Shown: one piece after another, positions 20,134-29,220 of the stretch | Numbering within the stretch: the stretch's first letter is position 1 | How the letters are laid out: each line of letters starts with the position of its first letter | Source of the DNA: Microbacterium pumilum | GTDB taxonomy: Bacteria > Actinomycetota > Actinomycetes > Actinomycetales > Microbacteriaceae | Direction of reading: 5' to 3' | NCBI RefSeq assembly: GCF_039530225.1 | Contig: NZ_BAAAOH010000001.1 | Span: 2,728,001-2,792,000, forward strand | DNA length: 64,000 bases | Notes under the pieces: model-generated | What the model saw: the letters and a program-made list of their open reading frames with translations, nothing else | Told to the model about the DNA's origin: nothing | The model's database searches: none | Position numbers and translations under genes: made by a program

Positions 20134-23100
20134 TCAGGTGTCGAACAGGCCCCGGATGTCGTCTGCCGTGAGCGCCTGCGAGAACAGTGCGTCGTCGTCC
20201 ATGACCGCGCGGAACAGGCGCGCCTTGCGCCGCTGCAGGGCCATGACCTTCTCTTCGATCGTGCCGCCCGCGATGAGCCGGTAGACGTTGACGGGCCGCG
20301 TCTGTCCGATTCGGTGCGCGCGATCGACCGCCTGCGCCTCTGCCGCCGGATTCCACCACGGGTCGAGGAGGAACACGTAGTCCGCCTCGGTCAGGGTGAG
20401 CCCGAAGCCACCGGCCTTGAGGCTGATCAGGAAGACGGGCGCCTCGCCGTCGCGGAACGACGAGATGGCGGCATCCCGATCCCGTGTCGAACCGTCGAGG
20501 TACGCGTACGGGATGCCGCGCTCCGCCAGTCGCGCTGCCACCAGCCCGAGGAAGGACGTGAACTGGCTGAAGACCAGCGTGCGGTGGCCCTCGGCCAGGA
20601 TTTCGTCCAGCTGCTCGAACAGCGCCGTGAGCTTGCTCGGGGCGATGTGCGCGTGGGCGGGATCGATGAGCTCGGGTGCGAGGCTCAGCATCCGCAGCAG
20701 CGTGAGCGAACGGAACACGATGAACCGATTGCGGTCGAGGTCGTCGAGGAGGCCCAGCACCTTCTGCCGCTCGCGCTGCAGCACCGCGTCGTAGAGTGCG
20801 CGGTGCGCAGCGCCCAGTTCGATCCGCACCTCCTGCTCCTGCTTGGGCGGCAGATCCGCGGCGACCAGCTCCTTCGTCCGGCGCAGAACGAGTGGGCGGA
20901 TCCGTCGCCGCAGCCTCGCGAGCCGAAGCGCCCGGTGATCGCCGTCTTCGTGATCGTCGGGGACCTTCCCCTGTTCGATCGGGCCCACGTATTCGTCCCG
21001 AAAGCGCCGAGCCGACGGGAAGAGCCCTGGGGCCGCGAGCGACAGCAGCGCCCACAGCTCGGTCAGGCTGTTCTCGAGCGGCGTGCCGGTGATCGCGAAC
21101 GTCACATCGGCGCGCAGCCCCCGGGCGACGCGGTGCGCCTTCGTCTGCGCGTTCTTGACGAACTGGGCTTCATCCAGCACGAGTCCCGCCCACTCCACGC
21201 CCGCGAACTCGGGTTCGTCGAGGCGCAGCAGCGTGTACGAGGTGATGACGAGGTCGGCTGTCCCCACGGCATCCGCGACGGCGAGCCCGCGCTTCGCACG
21301 CGTCGCGTCCACGATCGCGACATCGAGATCGGGCGTGAAGCGCGCTGCTTCGGTCCGCCACGTCGAGAGCACGGATGTCGGCGCCACCACGAGGAACGGC
21401 CGCCTTTCACCCGCTTCGCGCGTATGCGCGATCAGGGCGAGCATCTGGATCGTCTTGCCGAGCCCCATGTCGTCGGCGAGGACGCCGCCGAGCCGGTTCT
21501 GCCACAGGAACGCCAACCACTCGAACCCGGTGCGCTGGTAGGGCCGGAGCTGCGCGTGAAGGCCGGCCGGCAACGGCGTCGACGGAATCCGATCGAGGTC
21601 GCGGAGGGCATCGGCGGTGGCCCGCCAGCTCACGGCAGACTCGGACTCGTCCGCGACATCCTCGAAATCGGCCCAGAGCCCCGTCTGGTAGCGACTGATC
21701 CGAGGACCGGTCTCCCACTCGGCAAGGTCGCCGGCCTCTTCGATCAGATCGCGAAGCCGCTGCAGCGAGGGGTGTGCGAGCGAGAAGTAGCGCCCGTCAC
21801 TGAGCAGCAGCTTGCGGCGCCCCCGAGACAGGGCGGCGAACAGTGGTGCGAAGGGGATCGTGCGCCCGTCGATCGTCACGATGACGCCGAGATCGAACCA
21901 GTCCGGATCCGTGCTCTCGACGGTCGACACCGTCACGTGCGGGTCGCCGGTCAGTTCGCGATAGCGCGGCCGCTCCCCCTCGATCTCCACGATGACGTCT
22001 GTGATCGCCTCCAGGGCCGGCAGCACACGTGTGGCGAATTCCGCTGCATCGATCCCTGAGAGGCGCCCGGCGGATGCGAACGGCACGGCGCGGACCTCCT
22101 GCCAGGCGGCTGCGACGCGCAGCCGGATGGTCTCTTCGGCACCCGCGTCGCGGTCGTCCGACATCGGCGCCTGATAGGGCACCGTCACACGGTCGCCGTA
22201 GCGCCACGCGAGCGCGAAATCGAGGTGGTGCGCGGGCGAGAACCGCACAGTCACCACGAGAGTGGGGCTTTCGGGGGCCGGCAGGTCGACCCCGGGCGCT
22301 TCGACCGTGACGTGACGGAGGAGTCGCGGCAGGTGCTGGGTCAGGAACTCCTCGGTGTCGTCGGCGGGCACGGTGACAGGGGTGCGCGCCGTGACGAGCG
22401 CATGCACCGGAGCCGAGAGAGGGAGCGGGGCAAGCGTGAGTTCGATGCGGTCGCCCGGCGCGAGGAATCGGTAGATTCCGACGTGGCCGATCGGACGCAC
22501 CTGGTCGGTCTCGGCCGGCTCATCGTCGATCGAGAGGCGGGCGGCGAGCTCGAGTCCTGCTCTCCCCTGCTCGGCACGGACGATGACCGATGCGCTGTGC
22601 GCGACGCTCACGGTCGTGTGCTTCTTCGTCGGCACCACGACGATGCCGTGCTCGTCGGCCGTGGCCAGCTGCGGCCAAAGGAGATGGGACTCGATGTCGT
22701 CGAGGGTCACCCACTCCGAAACGTCGGAGAAGGACCCGAACAGGCGCATGTCGCGGGCGATGCTGTACAGCTCGGTGAACCACCGCGCTTGGGCCGGCTC
22801 GTAGCCGCTGCCTGGGCGTCGCAGCACCTCCCACGAGACGGCGCCCTTGATCCACGAGTCGCTGCGCGCGCTGCGCTCGAGCGGGCGCAGTCCGACCAGG
22901 ACGTCGGCGCCGAATTGATGGAGCCCCCGTGCCGAGGCGCTCTCCACTCGAACCGGCGCCCAGCGCGACGAGCTGCGGCGCACCCGCTGCCGCAGCTCGA
23001 TCCCGAGGGCGAGGGCGGTCGGCGCCGTCGTCGCGTGGGTCGACTGCGGGGCGAGCAGGGCGCGCCACTGCGCCGGAGCGGCCGGCGTGGCAGGGCTGCT

Positions 23101-23397
23101 GTCGGCGAGCTGATTCGCCGCGAGAAGTGTCGCCACCGTGTGCTTGCAGTTCTGTCCCAGCGGACAGGTGCAGAAGGTCGACACGATGAGCTGCTCGGGA
23201 CGCTGCGGGTCGATTCGGATGCGACACCGGTAATGGCTCGAACCGCTCCCGTCGACGATCGACTCGAGCACCGACGAGTCCGGGTCCCACGCGACCGTTC
23301 GCACCGCGTCGCCATGGAAGTAGGCGAGCCCGCGTTCGTAGCCGCCGCCATCCGTCTGCCGGCGGATCTGCGCGGCGTCGACGAACGGCGGACGCAT
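20134..23397 (-). CDS. SNF2-family helicase with SWIM zinc finger
   Basis: DNA-dependent ATPase of about 1087 residues. It has an N-terminal SWIM zinc finger (Cys76, Cys78, Cys84, His86 in CTCPLGQNCKH) and a long middle region. The SNF2 core has Walker A DMGLGKT near 647, LDEAQ box near 742, FSQFTSFLG near 944 and DRAHRIGQTRPVN near 1025. The likely role is chromosomal DNA remodelling or repair; no defence partners are adjacent. ATG 23397 is preferred over ATG 23406 because GAGG then sits nine bases upstream rather than touching the start codon. Confidence 0.9.
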   Translation of the reverse strand: MRPPFVDAAQIRRQTDGGGYERGLAYFHGDAVRTVAWDPDSSVLESIVDGSGSSHYRCRIRIDPQRPEQLIVSTFCTCPLGQNCKHTVATLLAANQLADSSPATPAAPAQWRALLAPQSTHATTAPTALALGIELRQRVRRSSSRWAPVRVESASARGLHQFGADVLVGLRPLERSARSDSWIKGAVSWEVLRRPGSGYEPAQARWFTELYSIARDMRLFGSFSDVSEWVTLDDIESHLLWPQLATADEHGIVVVPTKKHTTVSVAHSASVIVRAEQGRAGLELAARLSIDDEPAETDQVRPIGHVGIYRFLAPGDRIELTLAPLPLSAPVHALVTARTPVTVPADDTEEFLTQHLPRLLRHVTVEAPGVDLPAPESPTLVVTVRFSPAHHLDFALAWRYGDRVTVPYQAPMSDDRDAGAEETIRLRVAAAWQEVRAVPFASAGRLSGIDAAEFATRVLPALEAITDVIVEIEGERPRYRELTGDPHVTVSTVESTDPDWFDLGVIVTIDGRTIPFAPLFAALSRGRRKLLLSDGRYFSLAHPSLQRLRDLIEEAGDLAEWETGPRISRYQTGLWADFEDVADESESAVSWRATADALRDLDRIPSTPLPAGLHAQLRPYQRTGFEWLAFLWQNRLGGVLADDMGLGKTIQMLALIAHTREAGERRPFLVVAPTSVLSTWRTEAARFTPDLDVAIVDATRAKRGLAVADAVGTADLVITSYTLLRLDEPEFAGVEWAGLVLDEAQFVKNAQTKAHRVARGLRADVTFAITGTPLENSLTELWALLSLAAPGLFPSARRFRDEYVGPIEQGKVPDDHEDGDHRALRLARLRRRIRPLVLRRTKELVAADLPPKQEQEVRIELGAAHRALYDAVLQRERQKVLGLLDDLDRNRFIVFRSLTLLRMLSLAPELIDPAHAHIAPSKLTALFEQLDEILAEGHRTLVFSQFTSFLGLVAARLAERGIPYAYLDGSTRDRDAAISSFRDGEAPVFLISLKAGGFGLTLTEADYVFLLDPWWNPAAEAQAVDRAHRIGQTRPVNVYRLIAGGTIEEKVMALQRRKARLFRAVMDDDALFSQALTADDIRGLFDT

Positions 23398-23441
23398 GTC
23401 GACCATCCTCGCAAAGTCCGCAGGGTCCGGGCGCGGGGTTG

Positions 23442-23852
23442 TCAGGACGAACGCGCGACCTTGGCGAGCACGCCGTGGACGAACGAACCGGAGTCGTCGG
23501 TCGAGAACTCCTTGGCGAGTTCGACCGCCTCGTCGATCGCGACGCCGGACGGCACCTCATCGTTGTAGAGCAGCTCCCACACACCGATGCGCAGCAGCGC
23601 CCGGTCGACGGCGGGCATGCGCGCGAGCGACCAGTCCTTTGCGTAGGTCGTGATCTGCTCGTCGATCTCGTCCTGGTTGTCGATCACGCCGTCGACGATG
23701 TCGCGGGCGTAGAGCCAGGATGCCTCGCGCGACGGCTCGTTGGCGGCCCGCTTGGCTTCGGCGGCAAGAACCGTCGAGACCTCGTCGCCTCGGACGTCGG
23801 CTTGGAACAGGATGTCGAGGGCGCGCTTGCGCGCCTTGGTGCGAGCACTCAT
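23442..23852 (-). CDS. nusB: Transcription antitermination factor NusB
   Basis: Binds boxA RNA with NusE (S10) in ribosomal RNA antitermination. 136 residues, all-helical; the N-terminal RKRALDILFQADVRG and the [20 protein letters not shown] block are diagnostic. It follows efp by 19 bases, the standard efp-nusB pair. Confidence 0.95.
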   Translation of the reverse strand: MSARTKARKRALDILFQADVRGDEVSTVLAAEAKRAANEPSREASWLYARDIVDGVIDNQDEIDEQITTYAKDWSLARMPAVDRALLRIGVWELLYNDEVPSGVAIDEAVELAKEFSTDDSGSFVHGVLAKVARSS

Positions 23853-23871
23853 CGCGAGAGCACTGCCCCGT

Positions 23872-24432
23872 TCAGTTCACGCGACCGAGATAGTCGCCCG
23901 TCCGCGTGTCGACCTTGACCTTGGTGCCGGTCTCGAGGAACAGCGGCACCTGGATCTCGTAGCCGGTCTCGACCGTCGCGGACTTCGTGCCCGCCGACGA
24001 GCGGTCGCCCTGCAGGCCGGGCTCGGTGTACGTGATCTCGAGGACGACGGATGCCGGAAGCTCGACGTACAGCGGGTTGCCGTTGTTGAGCGCGATCTGC
24101 ACCTGCTGGTTCTCGAGCATGAAGTTCGAGGCGTCGCCGACGACGGTTGCCGGCACCGTCAGCTGGTCGTAGTCCGCGACATCCATGAACACGAAGCCGT
24201 CGCCGTCGTTGTACAGGTAGGTGAAATCGCGACGGTCGACGTTCTCGATCTCGATCTTGGCGCCGGCGTTGTAGGTGCGATCGACGACCTTGCCCGAGAC
24301 GACGTTCTTGAGCTTGGTGCGGACGAACGCGCCGCCCTTGCCCGGCTTGACGTGCTGGAACTCGATGACGTTCCACAGTTGTCCGTCGATGCTGAGGACG
24401 ACGCCGTTCCTGATGTCTGCGGTGGATGCCAT
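23872..24432 (-). CDS. efp: Translation elongation factor P
   Basis: Relieves ribosome stalling at polyproline stretches. 186 residues in three beta-barrel domains. The tip loop of domain I reads [10 protein letters not shown] with Lys32 at the modified position; no EpmA/EpmB-type modification gene is nearby. ATG 24432; a TAGAAT box about 62 bases upstream is a candidate promoter. nusB follows at 19 bases. Confidence 0.96.
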   Translation of the reverse strand: MASTADIRNGVVLSIDGQLWNVIEFQHVKPGKGGAFVRTKLKNVVSGKVVDRTYNAGAKIEIENVDRRDFTYLYNDGDGFVFMDVADYDQLTVPATVVGDASNFMLENQQVQIALNNGNPLYVELPASVVLEITYTEPGLQGDRSSAGTKSATVETGYEIQVPLFLETGTKVKVDTRTGDYLGRVN

Positions 24433-24493
24433 GGGTGAGAGTCCGATCGTGTGGGGAAAGTCGTCGGGGCGCGATGAAGTGGCCCGACGTTCG

Positions 24494-24499
24494 ATTCTA
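24494..24499 (-). promoter_or_regulatory. Candidate -10 box of efp-nusB
   Basis: TAGAAT on the minus strand, 61 bases before the efp ATG; the same hexamer precedes pdxS. No clear -35. The 155-base gap between aroQ and efp holds nothing else I can name. Confidence 0.4.
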
Positions 24500-24587
24500 C
24501 GGGATGCCCCATGCCCGCGCGGGGACGCCGGTCGGCGGCGCCGTAGGACCGCGTCAACTCGTCGGGAGCGGGCGCAGGAGCGGTGCG

Positions 24588-25046
24588 TCAGCCCTCGGCC
24601 TGGCCGGTGAGGACGTCGATCAGCCGTGCGACGGCGGTTGCATAGCCCCGCACGCCCTCGCCGATGACATGGACGATGGCGACATCCGCCACGTACGAGT
24701 GATGGCGGAAGGACTCACGCGCCATGACGTCGGAGATGTGGACCTCGGCAACCGGCAGGGCAACGCCCGAGAGCGCGTCGCGCAGGACGACGGAGGTGTG
24801 CGTCAGGCCCCCGGGATTGATGACGATACCCGCGCAGTCGGTCCTCGCCGCGTGGATCGCATCGATCAGCACCCCCTCGTGATTGCTCTGCACCGCTCGC
24901 ACCTCGAAGCCGCGCGCGGCGGCGCTCTCGGCGACGAGGGCTTCGACATCCTGCAGCGTCTGGGATCCGTAGACCTCGGGCTCGCGCGTTCCGAGCAGAT
25001 TGAGGTTCGGTCCGTTCACGAGCAGAAGTCGACGAGGAGCAGTCAT
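24588..25046 (-). CDS. aroQ: Type II 3-dehydroquinate dehydratase
   Basis: Interconverts 3-dehydroquinate and 3-dehydroshikimate. 152 residues, with NGPNLNLLG at 11-19, active-site Tyr26, [10 protein letters not shown] near 77 and EVHISD near 100. In many actinobacteria aroQ is contiguous with aroB-aroK-aroC; here it is 5.5 kb away, with catabolic genes between. The enzyme is reversible and can therefore serve both shikimate synthesis and quinate breakdown. ATG at 25046. Confidence 0.95.
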   Translation of the reverse strand: MTAPRRLLLVNGPNLNLLGTREPEVYGSQTLQDVEALVAESAAARGFEVRAVQSNHEGVLIDAIHAARTDCAGIVINPGGLTHTSVVLRDALSGVALPVAEVHISDVMARESFRHHSYVADVAIVHVIGEGVRGYATAVARLIDVLTGQAEG

Positions 25047-25087
25047 GCTCGCACGATATCAGCGGCGAGCCGCGGGGCCTCGGCAGG

Positions 25088-25636
25088 TCATGGCACGGGT
25101 CTCGCCATGACGATCTCCGGACCGATCGGGCCCGTGAGGGTTTCACCGGTCGGCTCGAATCCCGCCCGTCGGTACGCTCCCTGCGCTCGCAGGTTGTCGC
25201 GGTGCACGTCGAGGAAGACCCGATCCAGGCCCTGCGTCGCAGCCCACTCCGCGGCGGCGGCGAGCAGCAGATCGACGGCTCCCGTCCCGCGATTCACCGG
25301 GCGCACGTAGACCCCGACGACGAACGCGCGACGGTCGTCGACGATCCGACCGAGGTGATCGCGGTCTCCGGTGGCCCGCACGAGCACCGAGAGGCTTCCG
25401 ACCCACTCCTCGTCGACGACGGCGACGTACTGCGCCGCGACGTCGCTCCCGGCAGCCTTCTCGGCGCGATCGCGCCAGAAGTCGTCTCCCCGCTCGGCGA
25501 CCTCGTGGGGGCGCTCGAGGAAGGCGATCGCGGCATCCGGGTCTGCCGTCGACTCCAGCCGCAGTCGCCGCACCGCTTGCCACTCATCGGCGCGGATGCG
25601 GCGCACCGAGATCCCAGGCTCACGGGGATTGGTCAT
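25088..25636 (-). CDS. GNAT-family N-acetyltransferase
   Basis: 182 residues with a GNAT fold: the acetyl-CoA region VVGVYVRPVNRGTGAVDLLL and the downstream FLDVHRDNLRAQGAYRRAGF motif. Substrate unknown. It lies between aroQ and the dehydroshikimate dehydratase, 41 and 45 bases from each, all on the minus strand, but nothing ties it to either pathway. ATG at 25636. Confidence 0.88.
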   Translation of the reverse strand: MTNPREPGISVRRIRADEWQAVRRLRLESTADPDAAIAFLERPHEVAERGDDFWRDRAEKAAGSDVAAQYVAVVDEEWVGSLSVLVRATGDRDHLGRIVDDRRAFVVGVYVRPVNRGTGAVDLLLAAAAEWAATQGLDRVFLDVHRDNLRAQGAYRRAGFEPTGETLTGPIGPEIVMARPVP

Positions 25637-25681
25637 CCGCGCACTTTACCCGCGATGAGGACTCGACGTGACGGCGGTGGT

Positions 25682-27490
25682 TCAGCGTCCCTGGGCGGAC
25701 AGCCGTACCGGCGCGTTGCCGGCCCCATAGCCGTCGTAGTGTCCCCGGCGCTCGACGAACTCGCAGAACAGATCGCCGACGGTCGCGGTGTAGAAGTGCA
25801 GGTACTCCCCCGTCTCGTCGCGGTCGTAGACGAGGTCGAGTTCGCGGAGGGTGACGAGCAGCTCCTCGTCGAGGTCGAACCGTGCCGCGAGGTCGTCGTA
25901 GTAGTTCTCGGGGATACGAAGAGGGTCGAGACCCCGAGCGCGCGAGGAGCGGGCGAGCGCCACGATGTCGGAGCATGCGAAGGCGACGTGCTGTGGCAGC
26001 GATGCGCGTCGGCCCGGTTCGGAGAGGATCGGAGGCGAGACGTTGAGCGGGATGCGGATCGCCCCATCGAGGGACTGGATGACGCGGCTCTGGACCAGGC
26101 CCTGCGGGCTCGCGACCTCGGTCGAACTCGTCGACGGGAGTCCCAGCACCGAGGTGAAGAACAGGATCGCCTCCTCGATGACCTGCCACGGCTGACTCAG
26201 GCTGACGTGGTCGATGCCGACGATGGGGCTGTCGGCGAGCGGCGCGCCGTGCTCGAACTCCGCCACCCACGCGGGCTCCGAGGCGCTCGGCTCGGTCCAG
26301 AACACCTCCGTCCCGTCGGGAGCGACCGCGCCCTCGAGCACCTGCTCCGCAGCGTATGTCCGCCGGTAGGCGACGGGTGTGCCGAGCTGGCCGGCGCGCT
26401 CGGTCAGAGCGGTGGCGTCCGGCACGGCGAAGCCGACGGCGGCGATGTGGGGCGCAAGGCCGCGGGCGTGCTGCTCGTTCAGGACGAGGCGCGCGCTGCC
26501 GGCAGTCCAGAGCGTCACCGGCTTCGTCCGGTGCTTGCCGCGCGGCGTGAAGCCGACGGACTCGAGCAGGGCCTCGATCGGTGACGTGTCCTCCGCCTTG
26601 ATCTCCACGAAGTCGAACCCGAGCGGCGAGCCGGCGTCCGGCAGCAGGTCGAGTGCGCTCGGCGCGGCGGGACCCATCCGTCGCGCGACGGCATCCTCGA
26701 GCCACCGCAGCGACCGCCGTGCATGAACGGCGGTCTGCCGCGCCTCGGTCTGCCTGAACGTGTCGTTGAACACCTCGAGCGACACCGGGCCGTCGTACCC
26801 CGTGCGCAGCACATGCTCCAGGAACGCCGCGAGGTCGAAGCTGCCCTCGCCGGGAAAGAGCCGGTGGTGACGGCTCCACGAGAGCACGTCCATCGACAGT
26901 GCCGGGGCATCCGCCAGCTGGAGGAAGAAGATCTTCGCTGGCGGGATGGATTCGATCTCTGCGGGATCGTGGCCACGCGAGAGGATGTGGAACGAGTCCA
27001 GGCACACGCCGACCGCGGGATGGTCGGCGAGCTGCACGACCCGCCATGCCCGGCGGTAGTCGTCGATGAACCTCCCCCATGCGAGGGCTTCGAATGCGAT
27101 CCGGATGCCGTGGGCGCCGGCCAGATCGCCCAGCCGCCGCAGCTGCGCGGCACTGATCGCATCGTCGTCGATCGTCGCCGTGGCGACGTTGCTGCAGCAC
27201 AGCACGACATCCGTGCCGAGCCGGTCCATGAGCCGGAACTTCGCCTCGGCGCGGCGCAGAACACCCTGGAACGCCTGCTCATCGACGCCCTCGACATCGC
27301 GCAACGGCTGGTACAGGTCGAGCGTCAGCCCGAGGCGCGCAGCGAGCGCACGGATCTCCTCAGGGCTCTCCGGCGAGCCGATGAGGTCGGGCTCGAAGAT
27401 CTCGACCCCGTCGAATCCCGCCGCGGCCGCCGCATGCAGCTTCTCGGCGAGCGTGCCGCTGAGGCAGACGGTCGCGATCGAGGTCCTCAC
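25682..27490 (-). CDS. qsuB: 3-Dehydroshikimate dehydratase, QsuB-like (TIM barrel + HPPD-like domain)
   Basis: Converts 3-dehydroshikimate to protocatechuate, committing quinate/shikimate to aromatic catabolism. 602 residues. The N-terminal TIM barrel (1-280) has the four metal ligands in order: Glu134 (IAFEALAWG), Asp165 (CLDSFH), Gln191 (FFLQLADA) and Glu239 (SLEVFND). The C-terminal half is a 4-hydroxyphenylpyruvate dioxygenase-like double VOC module with His428, His501 and Glu577, which keeps a complete metal triad. This two-domain build matches Corynebacterium QsuB. GTG at 27490 lacks a Shine-Dalgarno sequence; TACATT seven bases upstream suggests a leaderless message starting inside the operator palindrome. 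Divergent from the TetR gene. Confidence 0.88.
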   Translation of the reverse strand: MRTSIATVCLSGTLAEKLHAAAAAGFDGVEIFEPDLIGSPESPEEIRALAARLGLTLDLYQPLRDVEGVDEQAFQGVLRRAEAKFRLMDRLGTDVVLCCSNVATATIDDDAISAAQLRRLGDLAGAHGIRIAFEALAWGRFIDDYRRAWRVVQLADHPAVGVCLDSFHILSRGHDPAEIESIPPAKIFFLQLADAPALSMDVLSWSRHHRLFPGEGSFDLAAFLEHVLRTGYDGPVSLEVFNDTFRQTEARQTAVHARRSLRWLEDAVARRMGPAAPSALDLLPDAGSPLGFDFVEIKAEDTSPIEALLESVGFTPRGKHRTKPVTLWTAGSARLVLNEQHARGLAPHIAAVGFAVPDATALTERAGQLGTPVAYRRTYAAEQVLEGAVAPDGTEVFWTEPSASEPAWVAEFEHGAPLADSPIVGIDHVSLSQPWQVIEEAILFFTSVLGLPSTSSTEVASPQGLVQSRVIQSLDGAIRIPLNVSPPILSEPGRRASLPQHVAFACSDIVALARSSRARGLDPLRIPENYYDDLAARFDLDEELLVTLRELDLVYDRDETGEYLHFYTATVGDLFCEFVERRGHYDGYGAGNAPVRLSAQGR

Positions 27491-27494
27491 GGGC

Positions 27495-27520
27495 CACAAT
27501 GTACCATGCGGTACATTGTG
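27495..27520. promoter_or_regulatory. Operator O1 for the TetR-type regulator
   Basis: A perfect 11-bp inverted repeat, CACAATGTACC and GGTACATTGTG, with spacer ATGC. It lies 4 bases before the qsuB-like start and 51 before the TetR start. The qsuB -10 candidate (TACATT on the minus strand, 27498-27503) is inside the left arm, so a bound repressor would block that promoter. Confidence 0.78.
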
Positions 27521-27559
27521 CCCGCGCGGTGTCTGCTCGGCCCAAACGATGACGACCAC

Positions 27560-27565
27560 TATCCT
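27560..27565 (+). promoter_or_regulatory. Candidate -10 box of the tetR gene
   Basis: TATCCT is six bases before the GTG at 27572, so transcription would begin at the start codon. No Shine-Dalgarno sequence is present. Confidence 0.5.
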
Positions 27566-27571
27566 GACGTC

Positions 27572-28201
27572 GTGCCATCCGTATCGCGAGACGCCGAGCG
27601 AACCCGGGCGGAGCTCCTCGCCGTCGCCACCGAGGTCTTCGCCGAAGAGGGCTACTCCGGCGCGAGAGTGGATGACATCGCCGAGCGTACGCGCACCACG
27701 AAGCGGATGATCTACTACTACTTCGGGGGCAAGGAGCAGCTGTATCTGGCAGTCCTCGAGAACGCCTACCTCGGCATCCGCGAGGCAGAACGCACGATCG
27801 ACGTGGATCACACCGACCCGGTCGCGGCGATCCGCCAGCTCGCCGAGCTCACCTTCGACCATCATGTGTCTCACGACGCCTTCATCCGGCTCGTGGCGAT
27901 CGAGAACATCCATCGCGGCGAGTTCATCCGGCGCATCGAGTCGCTGCGCACGCTCGCACAGCCTGCCAAGACCCTGCTCGACGAGATCCTCGAGCGCGGT
28001 CGTACCGCCGGTGTCTTCCGCACGGATGTCAACGCCATCGACGTGCACCTGGTCATCAGCGCGTACTGCGTCTTCCAGGTCGCCAACAAGTACACGTTCG
28101 GCTACCTCTTCGACGTGTCGTTCACGGATCCCGAGAGCCGGCGTCACCTTCGCGGCGTGATCGGCGATGTCGTGGTGGGCTGGCTCACCACACCGCGCTG
28201 A
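27572..28201 (+). CDS. TetR-family regulator of the quinate/shikimate block
   Basis: 209 residues. The N-terminal helix-turn-helix is clear (TRAELLAVATEVFAEEGYSG, then TTKRMIYYYFGGKEQLY). The C-terminal ligand domain has a C-terminal region like the TetR_C proteins near aromatic-catabolic genes. GTG 27572 is chosen because it starts just before the HTH and fits a leaderless promoter. The gene sits between the divergent qsuB-like gene and the co-directional dehydrogenase-transporter pair, and a matching operator precedes each. Likely ligands are shikimate, quinate or a breakdown product (inference). Confidence 0.85.
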   Translation: MPSVSRDAERTRAELLAVATEVFAEEGYSGARVDDIAERTRTTKRMIYYYFGGKEQLYLAVLENAYLGIREAERTIDVDHTDPVAAIRQLAELTFDHHVSHDAFIRLVAIENIHRGEFIRRIESLRTLAQPAKTLLDEILERGRTAGVFRTDVNAIDVHLVISAYCVFQVANKYTFGYLFDVSFTDPESRRHLRGVIGDVVVGWLTTPR

Positions 28202-28238
28202 CCCGCTCGCGCCGCCGATGTCCCTCGGAAAGGGACTC

Positions 28239-28267
28239 TTGACAGTGCGCCCTCGACGTGGTTTTCT
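28239..28267 (+). promoter_or_regulatory. Candidate promoter of the dehydrogenase-transporter operon
   Basis: TTGACA at 28239-28244 is a perfect -35. The best -10 at 17 bases is the weak TTTTCT (28262-28267). Operator O2 follows at once. Confidence 0.45.
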
Positions 28268-28293
28268 GTGAACGTACCAGTTAGTACACAGCC
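28268..28293. promoter_or_regulatory. Operator O2 for the TetR-type regulator
   Basis: The core GTACC-AGTT-AGTAC (28274-28287) has the same half-sites and 4-base spacer as O1 and keeps the flanking AAN and A positions. Its outer arms are less symmetrical. It lies just downstream of the candidate promoter and 35 bases before the dehydrogenase ATG. Confidence 0.65.
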
Positions 28294-28327
28294 GATCATC
28301 CAAGACTCACCGGGACGAAGGAGTGCC

Positions 28328-29203
28328 ATGAGCGCGGCCCGCCCCTATCTCGTCGGACTCGTCGGCACCGGCGTCACGCCGTCGCTCACCCCGGCGATGC
28401 ACATGGTCGAGGCCCGGGCTCTCGGCATCGACTACCTGTACCGGACGATCGACCTGACGACGCTGGGACTCGCGCCCGACCAGCTTCCCGACATCCTGGC
28501 GTGGGCGCGTCGATTCGGATTCGACGCATTGAACATCACCCACCCGTGCAAGCGGCTCGTCGTGGAATACCTCGATCACATCGACCCCCTCGCGCAGGCA
28601 CTGGGATCGGTGAACACGGTCCTCTTCACTGATGACGGGCTCATCGGCCACAACACCGACACGACGGGGTTCGAGACCGCGTTCCGGTCAGGCCTGCCGG
28701 GGGCTCCGGTCGACCGCGTCGTGCTGCTGGGTGCCGGCGGCGCCGGCTCGGCGGTCGCCGACGCCCTGCTCCGAGTCGGTGCGAAAATGCTCACCGTCGT
28801 CGACCTCGACCTCGGGCGGGCGGAGGAGCTCGCGACCGACCTCGCCGGCCGGCACGCTGCCGAGGTGGACTTCGCCGCACCCGACGCCCTGCCCGAACTC
28901 CTGCGCACCAGCTCCGGCCTCGTGCACTGCACGCCGACCGGCATGAAGGAGCACCCCGGCATGCCGTTCGCCGCCGAACTCCTGCGACCCGAGCTGTGGG
29001 TCGCCGACATCGTCTACCGCCCGCTCGACACGGCCCTCCTGCAGGCCGCGCGCGAGGCCGGCTGCGAGACCCTCGACGGCGGGCGGATGGCGGTCTACCA
29101 GGCCGTCGACGCCCTCCGCCTCATCACGGGCCGGCACCCCGACCCCGAGCGAATGATCCGGCACTTCCACGACCTCGTGACCCCCCGCGAAGTCCTCACC
29201 TGA
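28328..29203 (+). CDS. qsuD: Quinate/shikimate dehydrogenase, QsuD-like
   Basis: Oxidises shikimate to 3-dehydroshikimate and/or quinate to 3-dehydroquinate. 291 residues of the AroE fold. Catalytic Lys75 (THPCK) and Asp111 (HNTDTTG) are present. The substrate loop reads SLTPAMH (Ser19, Thr21), the Thr-containing form of catabolic quinate/shikimate dehydrogenases, unlike the SRSP of biosynthetic AroE at 33.5 kb. The nucleotide loop GAGGAG (135-140) is followed by an acidic VVDLDLG strand end, which favours NAD over NADP. ATG 28328 has GGAG six bases upstream. The transporter follows at 17 bases. Confidence 0.86.
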   Translation: MSAARPYLVGLVGTGVTPSLTPAMHMVEARALGIDYLYRTIDLTTLGLAPDQLPDILAWARRFGFDALNITHPCKRLVVEYLDHIDPLAQALGSVNTVLFTDDGLIGHNTDTTGFETAFRSGLPGAPVDRVVLLGAGGAGSAVADALLRVGAKMLTVVDLDLGRAEELATDLAGRHAAEVDFAAPDALPELLRTSSGLVHCTPTGMKEHPGMPFAAELLRPELWVADIVYRPLDTALLQAAREAGCETLDGGRMAVYQAVDALRLITGRHPDPERMIRHFHDLVTPREVLT

Positions 29204-29220
29204 AAGGGAATGACAGACCG

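Noticed and set aside
20134-23397. SNF2 helicase as part of an anti-phage system
   Set aside because: SWIM/SNF2 helicases of this kind are chromosomal in actinobacteria, and no nuclease, methylase or other defence gene is adjacent.
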